Below, one piece after another: positions 45,378-55,900 of a stretch of 64,000 nucleotides of DNA; position 1 is the first letter of the stretch, and each line of letters begins with the position of its first letter. The DNA comes from Eutreptiella sp. 'Long Island Sound 2002' (Eukaryota > Euglenozoa > Euglenophyceae > Eutreptiales > Eutreptiaceae). Position numbers and translations under genes: made by a program. The DNA is taken from the NCBI GenBank assembly GCA_964036045.1, contig OZ038400.1, positions 10,379,976 to 10,443,975 of the forward strand. Direction: 5' to 3'. The notes beneath the pieces were generated by a model that worked only from the letters and a program-made list of their open reading frames with translations, had not been told where the DNA came from and did not search any database.

Positions 45378-46153
45378 CCTTGTTGCTTCCTGCCTTTTTG
45401 TGCGCCGCCTTTGCCTTTGCCATGTCGCTTTGCGCTTTGTTTTTTGCCGCTTGCTGTTAGCCTTTTGCGTTTGTTGCCCGTGGATGATGGGGTTGATGCA
45501 CGAGGAGTCCGTGGAGAGTTCGTGCCCTTGCCTTTGGGTGTCGACTTGCCGGATCCGCCCGTTGGGGTCCGGCTTCGGCGCGGTGGTGGGGTCTTGCTTC
45601 GTCTTTTGTCGCCTCCGCCACCACCACGTTGCGGCCCGTTTTTTGTTGCGCCACGACCGTCCCGTTTGTCTTGCATGAGCAGCTTCATCGCCTCCGTCAA
45701 CATTTTGATTTGCTCTTGTTGATTTTGGACGACTTCATCTTGTGCTAAGGCCTTCTCCACTTCCTTGCGCACGGTTTCATTTTGAATGCGTGTAGCACGA
45801 TCAACCAATTTCTTGGCATGAAAATCCAAGTATTTTTGGTGTGCATTTTCACATTCATAATCAATGTTCCGGCGTGCATCAATCACTTGTGTCATGACCG
45901 CTTGCAATTCGAGTTTCATGCGATCACGAAGTGCGGATATGGTACCATCATATTGAGAATCTAGCGCCATGAGCACGTCCGCATCTTCTTGTAGAAAATC
46001 TCCAAACTTGTATTCCTTCGCTAATGCTTCCTTTGCTTCAAAGTGTTCGCGTGCGGCCGTCACAAACTCTTGTTGTGCCACCTCCGCTGCTTTCTTTGCA
46101 TTGTCTACATCATTTTGATGGAATTGAAGTCGGAGTTCACACTCATTTTGATG
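45374..46153 (-). pseudogene. PLE ORF1, copy 2, 3' part
   Basis: C-terminal part of ORF1 after the pogo insertion: charged helical region (QEFVTAAREHFEAKEALAKE), then a basic Gly/Ser/Thr/Pro-rich tail, stop TGA overlapping the RT frame. The A-run near 45438 reads A6CA3, against A10 in copy 1. Cut from its start codon by the insertion at 46154-46155. Confidence 0.7.
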
Positions 46154-46155
46154 TA
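46154..46155 (+). repeat. Left TA target duplication of the pogo-type element
   Basis: Uninterrupted copy 1 reads GATGTAACGTG; here GATGTA is followed by the element, and TAACGTG resumes at 49543. Confidence 0.9.
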
Positions 46156-46184
46156 AGGTAAAGGGACCGGTTCATCCCCGGTGA

Positions 46185-46290
46185 CCAGTTCAGCCCCACC
46201 CTGGGGATTATCAGGGCAGGGTGGGGATGAATAAGACACCCCCTGGGGATAAAAAGGACACCCCCGGGGATAAACAGGGCACACCCTAAA
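46185..46290 (+). repeat. Subterminal ~24 bp repeats of the pogo-type element
   Basis: Three or four imperfect copies of CCTGGGGATAAACAGG-like words followed by GCACACC or GACACCCC, next to the left terminal repeat. A possible transposase-binding region; inference. Confidence 0.6.
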
Positions 46291-47301
46291 ACACTACAAA
46301 CCATAAAAAGCTTGTGTTACCTGTTTTCCTTTACAAACGCTGTAATGTTTGTGTTTCTCGTAAAAAGTTTTTCTCTTTTCTTTTTGTGAAACTTTGCAGA
46401 GGGTTCTGTCTCTCAAAACCCCGTGATGTGTTTTCTCCGTACCAAAAGTTTATGACTTGTGTTTTGTAAAAGCATGCAATGTTTATTTGTTTTATTACAA
46501 CCGTGTACTATTTCATTCTGTTGCAAAAGGTTGATGTGCCCTGTATTGTACAGCCATGCAGAGGCTGTTTAGAATGAAAACTTTGTAATCTATTTGTATG
46601 TACCAGGTTGCACTCTCCTATTTCATAACACTATACAACTTTTAATTTTTTGTAAAACCATGCAATGTTTATTTCTTTGTAAAACCATTCAATGTTTGTT
46701 TTTTCGGGCAAAAGGTTGCACTCTTCTGTTTTGGAAAACCATGCAAGGTTAATTTTTTTTTCAAAATTTTGGACTGTTTTTTTTCTTGCTAAAGGTGGAT
46801 GTCTCCCGTTTTGTAGAACCATGCAAGGTGTTTGTTTTTTTAAAACGTTGCAATGTTTGTTTGTTGCAAAAGGTATTCCCATTTGTAAACCCATGCTTTT
46901 CAAAATTAAGGAGTGTTTTTTTTTTGGGAAATTAAGGAGTGGTTTTTTTTTAGGGGGAAACCGTGGTAATCTTTTGCTTTGTATAACTTTGCACTGTCTC
47001 CCTAGCACACTTGCACAGAGCAACACGGTGACAGTTTCTGAATGCTTCCATACACCTGTTGTAAAGGTACTTGAAGCACTGAGACAGCTTATGGACATAA
47101 GTGTGTACCTGGCTGAAAGTGTATGGCTTTGCACTTTTGATGACCGTGCCTAAAAGCACAATCATTCTAAGTCTGCCAGTGTGTCCCATGACATATATAC
47201 TCTATAAGTCATGTACTCTACAAGTCTTGTACACAATCTACTAGCCATGCCATGCATGGCACAGTGGCATGAGGGAAGGAGATGTCATTAGAACCACAGT
47301 T
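46291..47301. other. AT-rich non-coding part of the pogo-type element
   Basis: About 1 kb with degenerate repeats of AAAACCATGCAATGTTT and TTGCAAAAGG words. No coding domain; the small open frames here are low-complexity. It forms the region 3' of the transposase gene. Confidence 0.6.
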
Positions 47302-49251
47302 TTAATCTGTGTCGATGTCCATGGACGAACCACTGTCATGCGTCACGTAGCACGCGAATGCGGAGGCATTAGCTTCGTCTTCGCTGGACGTGTCGCTATC
47401 CGTCACTTGACGCTTGGCAGCACGCGCAGACCTTTCATCACACTGACGGGCACGCTTTACATGTCGTGACCCTCCGGCGAAGGCGTTCGTGTGGGGGCGT
47501 CTCAGCCTGCCATTGCTGTGCGGTGCAGCGGATGCTTCGGCAGATGTGCGTGCGCGTTTAGCAACGGGCTCCGCTTGCCGTGCCTGAGCGTGCATGCCTC
47601 TGTTTCTTGCTTGCTTGGAAGTTTTGCGTCGCGCTTTGGCTTCCTCTTGCTGATCACGTTCTTGCTGCGCAGCCTGCGCGGCTGCAAGGAAGCTGGTCTT
47701 CGTGACCCATCCACCAAGGCGCAGCGTCGATGCATCATCCTTTGTTTCCATGGTGATGGTCCTTGCGGTTGCTTGGGATCCCATTTCTCTGGTGGTAGAA
47801 GGGGAGTCTTGGGATGCGGAGCACTCTTGAGATGCGGGACAGATGGCAGTTGCCGGTACAGTACGGGATGCCAACTGCGCAAGCAGCTCCAAGCACTTGC
47901 CATCTGCCTCCTCTTGCTTAGGGCGCAGACGTTCCTCAGGGGCGTGGCGTAAGAAGGTCTCCACGCTGTGCGGTACAAGGCCTGTAACGCGGAACGCTGT
48001 ACGGACCTTCTCACCGGTGCACGTTTGATACCACGCGTGCTCAACGAAGGAAACGAATCTGGCGACACCCAGGCTCCTCCCAAGGTTGCTCTTGATGAAC
48101 TGGTCCTGCAGCTGCCGGTACCGGCACTTGACTCCACGAAACAGTGCACGGTCAAGAGGCTGGATTATGTCTGTAGCGTGACTTGGAAAGAGGACAACGG
48201 ACACACCGGCCTTCTTGCACACAGTCAGACCTCTCACTCCAAGATGCGTCCTTGAACCGTCCAAGAACAGCACGATCTTGTTGTAGGGATTACTGAGCGG
48301 ACTCAATCTGGGAACCAGGACTTGCTCCACCCACTCAACAAAGATCTCACTACTGGACCACCCAGTTCCCGTGCCTTTCAGGATAACCTCTCGGTCGCAG
48401 TACCTTAGATGGGTTCCCTTCACAGTCTTGGTGTCAAACAAAAGGGTGGGCGGTAGAGCCTCTCCACTCGCAACCACTGCTGCAATGACAGTCACAGCCT
48501 TCCGCTGATACCCCTGCCGCCGCGGCACTGACCTCCGACCCCTGATGCTGTACACCTTGCGTGCCGCTGCCCTGGTGATGAAGTTCTGATGGAAGGAGGT
48601 CTCATCCATGTTCACGATGTACCGGCCGTCGTAGTCCACCTCTGCAAGGGCCTTGGAGGCTTCAGCAAAGAAGTCTCGCCACTGATCTTCGTCCAAGCGA
48701 CTGTCAGCACGCTGACTCTCCACCAGGCTCGGGGTACGGCTGACCACGTCCGTGTTGCGTGCTTTGAATAGGCGCCACCACTTGTTGCCTGACCCCAGCT
48801 TGAACCCGTGCTCCTCTGCATGTCTCCGTGCCTCCTCCACAATGTCATGCTTGTATGGGGTCAAGGAACTCAGCAGCTGCTGCTCCAACCACTTCCTCAT
48901 ATGAAGGTCTTCCACTCTGGGTGGCGGCCCAGGCCGTCCCATCACCACACGCTCACTGTTCATGAAGCGGAGCAGGTTCTTCTTGATGGTCTTCTTGTCC
49001 ACGGTGAACAGCCTCATGGCTTGCCTCAATGATCCCCGCCCAGCGGCAACCCAAGCGACGGCCTCTTCGAGGTGTGTGGTGTGCTGCGGCAGAGGATAGG
49101 ATGCGTATGGCTCGTGTTCCGTTCTGTTGACGCTGTTTGCATTCCGTTTACCTCTCATACCAGCCTTAGAACGCCCCTTTGGCAGCGTTTCACAGGCGTT
49201 CCTGATTTTCCGGCGAGCTGCAGTTCTACCGATACGGGATCCCAACCGCAT
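47302..49251 (-). CDS. pogo-type DDE transposase
   Basis: 649 aa, from a true ATG at 49251 to TAA. It cuts and moves the element carrying it. Domains in order: basic N terminus; psq-type helix-turn-helix at about 61-98 (AVAWVAAGRGSLRQAMRLF); CENP-B-type HTH at about 115-185 (KWWRLFKARN); DDE_1 catalytic core with D216 (NMDET), D331 (FLDGSRTH) and D367 (IIQPLD), a D-D-x35-D layout; and a basic, Ser/Gln-rich C-terminal tail with NLS-like clusters (KRART, HVKRAR). The length is near that of pogo/Tigger-type proteins. It is the only large gene of the element and has no visible intron or break, so it may be functional. It lies within ORF1 of PLE copy 2, same strand. Confidence 0.9.
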   Translation of the reverse strand: MRLGSRIGRTAARRKIRNACETLPKGRSKAGMRGKRNANSVNRTEHEPYASYPLPQHTTHLEEAVAWVAAGRGSLRQAMRLFTVDKKTIKKNLLRFMNSERVVMGRPGPPPRVEDLHMRKWLEQQLLSSLTPYKHDIVEEARRHAEEHGFKLGSGNKWWRLFKARNTDVVSRTPSLVESQRADSRLDEDQWRDFFAEASKALAEVDYDGRYIVNMDETSFHQNFITRAAARKVYSIRGRRSVPRRQGYQRKAVTVIAAVVASGEALPPTLLFDTKTVKGTHLRYCDREVILKGTGTGWSSSEIFVEWVEQVLVPRLSPLSNPYNKIVLFLDGSRTHLGVRGLTVCKKAGVSVVLFPSHATDIIQPLDRALFRGVKCRYRQLQDQFIKSNLGRSLGVARFVSFVEHAWYQTCTGEKVRTAFRVTGLVPHSVETFLRHAPEERLRPKQEEADGKCLELLAQLASRTVPATAICPASQECSASQDSPSTTREMGSQATARTITMETKDDASTLRLGGWVTKTSFLAAAQAAQQERDQQEEAKARRKTSKQARNRGMHAQARQAEPVAKRARTSAEASAAPHSNGRLRRPHTNAFAGGSRHVKRARQCDERSARAAKRQVTDSDTSSEDEANASAFACYVTHDSGSSMDIDTD

Positions 49252-49525
49252 TATCTAAAATGAAAAAAAACAAAGGGGAATCAATCTCGGAATCGTATAT
49301 TTCGCGCAGTATTCATTTTGCTATTACGTGGTGACATTAGGGCTTACGTAACTTTGCGGCGCTAATTTACGCGATTTCGCGCGGTATTATCTGGCGATTT
49401 ACGGGATCGCCAGATGGATCTCGATTATTTTTATAATGTTCAACAAAATGTTTCTTTGATTATAAATCGTCATTTCCTGATAACTTTATTTGCCTGGCGA
49501 TCCTGCGCCGCGACAGTGGGTGTCT
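49252..49525. other. 5' non-coding region of the pogo-type element
   Basis: AT-rich stretch between the transposase ATG and the right terminal repeat, with TTACGCGATTTCGCG-like words. It presumably contains the transposase promoter; no specific element is identified. Confidence 0.5.
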
Positions 49526-49542
49526 AACTGGTCCCTTTACCT

Positions 49543-49544
49543 TA
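49543..49544 (+). repeat. Right TA target duplication of the pogo-type element
   Basis: TA followed by ACGTGCGTTGG, which continues PLE ORF1 exactly as in copy 1. Confidence 0.9.
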
Positions 49545-49770
49545 ACGTGCGTTGGAGCTCTTCATTGACTACGTGTTTGATAACTTGCGTGCCATCACGA
49601 AAGGTAGATTCTTTGGGTTTGAAATCATTGAGCATTTGATGTCGGAGTTTCTTGTGGGCGAACTCCTTCTGCTTGTAGGTGCGGCAGGACAAGAGGTGGT
49701 CCAAAGTGACCTTTTTCAATTCCGGGGGCACTTTGGATAGTTCAAACTTGGCACGCTTGTTGTTAGGCAT
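49545..49770 (-). pseudogene. PLE ORF1, copy 2, 5' part
   Basis: Starts at ATG 49770 (MPNNKRAKFE) and encodes about 75 residues, 97% like copy 1, until the pogo-type element interrupts it. Rest of the gene at 45374-46153. Confidence 0.7.
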
Positions 49771-49794
49771 CTCTAACGGCGGGTAATCTTGCAC

Positions 49795-49994
49795 TTGTAG
49801 TTAATAAAATCGCCTTGGATGTTTTCACCCTCGTTGTTGAAAAGCAAAATCCACAAAGTTAATCTCGAACTTTTCAATCACGGTGCAAAAGCATATAAAA
49901 CAAAAGTCCAACACTTCCAGAGTGTTAAAGTACGCTTTTCGCCTCCAGAAGAGGCCTCCTCAGCCTGTGTACAACATGAAGAAAGATGTACATG
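49795..49994 (-). repeat. PLE leader 6 (ORF1-side pseudo-LTR of copy 2)
   Basis: Matches the leader at 32391 in position (upstream of ORF1) and in variants, including the altered hammerhead stem III. The long 107 bp array starts at its end. Confidence 0.7.
49923..49976 (-). ncRNA. Hammerhead-like motif 6 (stem III altered)
   Basis: GAAAAGCGUA in place of GAAACGCGUA, as at 32519; core and stem II are kept. Confidence 0.4.
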
Positions 49995-52900
49995 GGACAC
50001 AAAATAAAAATTCCAATCCTATGGGTATAGGGTTAGGAATTGACTATGTCACATGGTGGGAAATCCTAAAATGGATTCCCCCCCCATCAAAACTTCATGT
50101 GGGACACAAAATAAAAATTCCAATCCTATGGGTATAGGGTTAGGAATTGACTATGTCACATGGTGGGAAATCCTAAAATGGATTCCCCCCCCATCAAAAC
50201 TTCATGTGGGACACAAAATAAAAATTCCAATCCTATGGGTATAGGGTTAGGAATTGACTATGTCACATGGTGGGAAATCCTAAAATGGATTCCCCCCCCA
50301 TCGAAACTTCATGTGGGACACAAAATAAAAATTCCAATCCTATGGGTATAGGGTTAGGAATTGACTATGTCACATGGTGGGAAATCCTAAAATGGATTCC
50401 CCCCCCATCAAAACTTCATGTGGGACACAAAATAAAAATTCCAATCCTATGGGTATAGGGTTAGGAATTGACTAAGTCAGATGGTGGGAAATCCTAAAAT
50501 GGATTCCCCCCCCATCAAAACTTCATGTGGGACACAAAATAAAAATTCCAATCCTATGGGTATAGGGTTAGGAATTGACTATGTCACATGGTGGGAAATC
50601 CTAAAATGGATTCCCCCCCCATCAAAACTTCATGTGGGACACAAAATAAAAATTCCAATCCTATGGGTATAGGGTTAGGAATTGACTATGTCACATGGTG
50701 GGAAATCCTAAAATGGATTCCCCCCCCATCAAAACTTCATGTGGGACACAAAAATAAAAATTCCAATCCTATGGGTATAGGGTTAGGAATTGACTATGTC
50801 ACATGGTGGGAAATCCTAAAATGGATTCCCCCCCCATCAAAACTTCATGTGGGACACAAAATAAAAATTCCAATCCTATGGGTATAGGGTTAGGAATTGA
50901 CTATGTCACATGGTGGGAAATCCTAAAATGGATTCCCCCCCCATCAAAACTTCATGTGGGACACAAAAAAAAAATTCCAATCCTATGGGTATAGGGTTCG
51001 GAATTGACTATGTCACATGGTGGGAAATCCTAAAATGGATTCCCCCCCCTTCAAAACTTCATGTGGGACACAAAATAAAAATTCCAATCCTATGGGTATA
51101 GGGTTAGGAATTGACTATGTCACATGGTGGGAAATCCTAAAATGGATTCCCCCCCCATCAAAACTTCATGTGGGACACAAAATAAAAATTCCAATCCTAT
51201 GGGTATAGGGTTAGGAATTGACTATGTCACATGGTGGGAAATCCTAGAATGGATTCCCCCCCCATCAAAACTTCATGTGGGACACAAAAAAAAAATTCCA
51301 ATCCTATGGGTATAGGGTTAGGAATTGACTATGTCACATGGTGGGAAATCCTAAAATGGATTCCCCCCCCATCAAAACTTCATGTGGGACACAAAATAAA
51401 AATTCCAATTCTATGGGTATAGGGTTAGGAATTGACTATGTCACATGGTGGGAAATCCTAAAATGGATTCCCCCCCCATTAAAACTTCATGTGGGACACA
51501 AAATAAAAATTCCAATCCTATGGGTATAGGGTTAGGAATTGACTATGTCACATGGTGGGAAATCCTAAAATGGATTCCCCCCCCATCAAAACTTCATGTG
51601 GGACACAAAATAAAAATTCCAATCCTATGGGTATAGGGTTAGGAATTGACTATGTCACATGGTGGGAAATCCTAAAATGGATTCCCCCCCCATCAAAACT
51701 TCATGTGGGACACAAAATAAAAATTCCAATCCTATGGGTATAGGGTTAGGAATTGACTATGTCACATGGTGGGAAATCCTAAAATGGATTCCCCCCCCAT
51801 CAAAACTTCATGTGGGACACAAAATAAAAATTCCAATCCTATGGGTATAGGGTTAGGAATTGACTATGTCACATGGTGGGAAATCCTAAAATGGATTCCC
51901 CCCCCATCAAAACTTCATGTGGGACACAAAATAAAAATTCCAATCCTATGGGTATAGGGTTAGGAATTGACTATGTCACATGGTGGGAAATCCTAAAATG
52001 GATTCCCCCCCCATCAAAACTTCATGTGGGACACAAAATAAAAATTCCAATCCTATGGGTATAGGGTTAGGAATTGACTATGTCACATGGTGGGAAATCC
52101 TAAAATGGATTCCCCCCCCTTCAAAACTTCATGTGGGACACAAAATAAAAATTCCAATCCTATGGGTATAGGGTTAGGAATTGACTATGTCACATGGTGG
52201 GAAATCCTAAAATGGATTCCCCCCCCATCAAAACTTCATGTGGGACACAAAATAAAAATTCCAATCCTATGGGTATAGGGTTAGGAATTGACTATGTCAC
52301 ATGGTGGGAAATCCTAAAATGGATTCCCCCCCCATCAAAACTTCATGTGGGACACAAAATAAAAATTCCAATCCTATGGGTATAGGGTTAGGAATTGACT
52401 ATGTCACATGGTGGGAAATCCTAAAATGGATTCCCCCCCCATCAAAACTTCATGTGGGACACAAAATAAAAATTCCAATCCTATGGGTATAGGGTTAGGA
52501 ATTGACTATGTCACATGGTGGGAAATCCTAGAATGGATTCCCCCCCCATCAAAACTTCATGTGGGACACAAAAAAAAATTCCAATCCTATGGGTATAGGG
52601 TTGGGAATTGACTATGTCACATGGTGGGAAATCCTAAAATGGATTCCCCCCCCATCAAAACTTCATGTGGGACACAAAATAAAAATTCCAATCCTATGGG
52701 TATAGGGTTAGGAATTGACTATGTCACATGGTGGGAAATCCTAAAATGGATTCCCCCCCCATCAAAACTTCATGTGGGACACAAAATAAAAATTCCAATC
52801 CTATGGGTATAGGGTTAGGAATTGACTATGTCACATGGTGGGAAATCCTAAAATGGATTCCCCCCCCATCAAAACTTCATGTGGGACACAAAATAAAAAT

Positions 52901-55900
52901 TCCAATCCTATGGGTATAGGGTTAGGAATTGACTATGTCACATGGTGGGAAATCCTAAAATGGATTCCCCCCCCATCAAAACTTCATGTGGGACACAAAA
53001 TAAAAATTCCAATCCTATGGGTATAGGGTTAGGAATTGACTATGTCACATGGTGGGAAATCCTAAAATGGATTCCCCCCCCTTCAAAACTTCATGTGGGA
53101 CACAAAATAAAAATTCCAATCCTATGGGTATAGGGTTAGGAATTGACTATGTCACATGGTGGGAAATCCTAAAATGGATTCCCCCCCCATCAAAACTTCA
53201 TGTGGGACACAAAATAAAAATTCCAATCCTATGGGTATAGGGTTAGGAATTGACTATGTCACATGGTGGGAAATCCTAAAATGGATTCCCCCCCCATCAA
53301 AACTTCATGTGGGACACAAAATAGAAATTCCAATCCTATGGGTATAGGGTTAGGAATTGACTATGTCACATGGTGGGAAATCCTAAAATGGATTCCCCCC
53401 CCATCAAAACTTCATGTGGGACACAAAATAAAAATTCCAATCCTATGGGTATAGGGTTAGGAATTGACTATGTCACATGGTGGGAAATCCTAAAATGGAT
53501 CCCCCCCCCATCAAAACTTCATGTGGGGAACAAAAAAAAAATTCCAATCCTATGGGTATAGGGTTAGGAATTGACTATGTCACATGGTGGCAAATCCTAA
53601 AATGGATTCCCCACCCCATCAAAACTTCATGTGGGACGCAAAATAAAAATTCCAATCCTATGGGTATAGGGTTAGGAATTGACTATGTCACATGGTGGGA
53701 AATCCTAAAATGGATTGCCCCCCCATCAAAACTTCATGTGGGACACAAAATAAAAATTCCAATCCTATGGGTATAGGGTTAGGAATTGACTATGTCACAT
53801 GGTGGGAAATCCTAAAATGGATTCCCCCCCCTTCAAAACTTCATGTGGGACACAAAATAAAAATTCCAATCCTATGGGTATAGGGTTAGGAATTGACTAT
53901 GTCACATGGTGGGAAATCCTAAAATGGATTCCCCCCCCATCAAAACTTCATGTGGGACACAAAATAAAAATTCCAATCCTATGGGTATAGGGTTAGGAAT
54001 TGACTATGTCACATGGTGGGAAATCCTAAAATGGATTCCCCCCCCATCAAAACTTCATGTGGGACACAAAATAAAAATTCCAATCCTATGGGTATAGGGT
54101 TAGGAATTGACTATGTCACATGGTGGGAAATCCTAAAATGGATTCGCCCCCCATCAAAACTTCATGTGGGACACAAAATAAAAATTCCAATCCTATGGGT
54201 ATAGGGTTAGGAATTGACTATGTCACATGGTGGGAAATCCTAAAATGGATTCCCCCCCCATCAAAACTTCATGTGGGACACAAAATAAAAATTCCAATCC
54301 TATGGGTATAGGGCTAGGAATTGACTATGTCACATGGTGGGAAATCCTAAAATGGATTCCCCCCACATCAAAACTTCATGTGGGACACAAAATAAAAATT
54401 CCAATCCTATGGGTATAGGGTTAGGAATTGACTATGTCACATGGTGGGAAATCCTAAAATGGATTCCCCCCCCATCAAAACTTCATGTGGGACACAAAAT
54501 AAAAATTCCAATCCTATGGGTATAGGGTTAGGAATTGACTATGTCACATGGTGGGAAATCCTAAAATGGATCCCCCCCCCATCAAAACTTCATGTGGGAC
54601 ACAAAATAAAAATTCCAATCCTATGGGTATAGGGTTAGGAATTGACTATGTCACATGGTGGGAAATCCTAAAATGGATTCCCCCCCCATCAAAACTTCAT
54701 GTGGGACACAAAATAAAAATTCCAATCCTATGGGTAGAGGGTTAGGAATTGACTATGTCACATGGTGGGAAATCCTAAAATGGATTCCCCCCCCATCAAA
54801 ACTTCATGTGGGACACAAAATAAAAATTCCAATCCTATGGGTATAGGGTTAGGAATTGACTATGTCACATGGTGGAAAATCCTAAAATGGATTCCCCCCC
54901 CATCAAAACTTCATGTGGGACACAAAATAAAAATTCCAATCCTGTGGGTATAGGGTTAGGAATTGACTATGTCACATGGTGGGAAATCCTAAAATGGATT
55001 CCCCCCCCATCAAAACTTCATGTGGGACACAAAATAAAAATTCCAATCCTATGGGTATAGGGTTAGGAATTGACTATGTCACATGGTGGGAAATCCTAAA
55101 ATGGATTCCCCCCCCATCAAAACTTCATGTGGGACACAAAATAAAAATTCCAATCCTATGGGTATAGGGTTAGGAATTGACTATGTCACATGGTGGGAAA
55201 TCCTAAAATGGATTCCCCTCCCGTCAAAACTTCATGTGGGACACAAAATAAAAATTCCAATCCTATGGGTATAGGGTTAGGAATTGACTATGTCACATGG
55301 TGGGAAATCCTAAAATGGATTCCCCCCCCATCAAAACTTCATGTGGGACACAAAATAAAAATTCCAATCCTATGGGTATAGGGTTAGGAATTGACTCTGT
55401 CACATGGTGGGAAATCCTAAAATGGATTCCCCCCCCACCAAAACTTCATGTGGGACACAAAATAAAAATTCCAATCCTATGGGTATAGGGTTAGGAATTG
55501 ACTATGTCACATGGTGGGAAATCCTAAAATGGATTCCCCCCCCATCAAAACTTCATGTGGGACACAAAATAAAAATTCCAATCCTATGGGTATAGGGTTA
55601 GGAATTGACTATGTCACATGGTGGGAAATCCTAAAATGGATTCCCCCCCCATCAAAACTTCATGTGGGACACAAAATAAAAATTCCAATCCTATGGGTAT
55701 AGGGTTAGGAATTGACTATGTCACATGGTGGGAAATCCTAAAATGGATTCCCCCCCCATCAAAACTTCATGTGGGACACAAAATAAAAATTCCAATCCTA
55801 TGGGTATAGGGTTAGGAATTGACTATGTCACATGGTGGGAAATCCTAAAATGGATTCCCCCCCCATCAAAACTTCATGTGGGACACAAAATAAAAATTCC

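Larger units (their letters stand above)
46156..49542 (-). mobile_element. pogo-type (Tc1/mariner) DNA transposon, 3,387 bp
   Basis: Terminal inverted repeats AGGTAAAGGGACCGGTT (46156-46172) and AACTGGTCCCTTTACCT (49526-49542), 16 of 17 matching, flanked by a TA duplication proven by comparison with the empty site in PLE copy 1. It encodes a full-length DDE_1 transposase on the minus strand (47302-49251). Everything needed for transposition appears present, so it is a potentially autonomous, recent insertion. Confidence 0.92.
43178..49794 (-). mobile_element. Penelope-like retroelement, copy 2, split by a pogo-type insertion
   Basis: Same order as copy 1: RT (45377 to 43371) and ORF1, here interrupted by a 3,387 bp DNA transposon at 46156-49542. 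Without the insertion the body is about 3.2 kb. The ORF1 frame is not shifted at the site where copy 1 lost a base. Flanked by leaders at 42869 and 49795. Confidence 0.75.

Noticed and set aside
46631-47189. Small frames in the AT-rich part of the pogo-type element
   Set aside because: Low-complexity products from degenerate repeats; no start context or domain.
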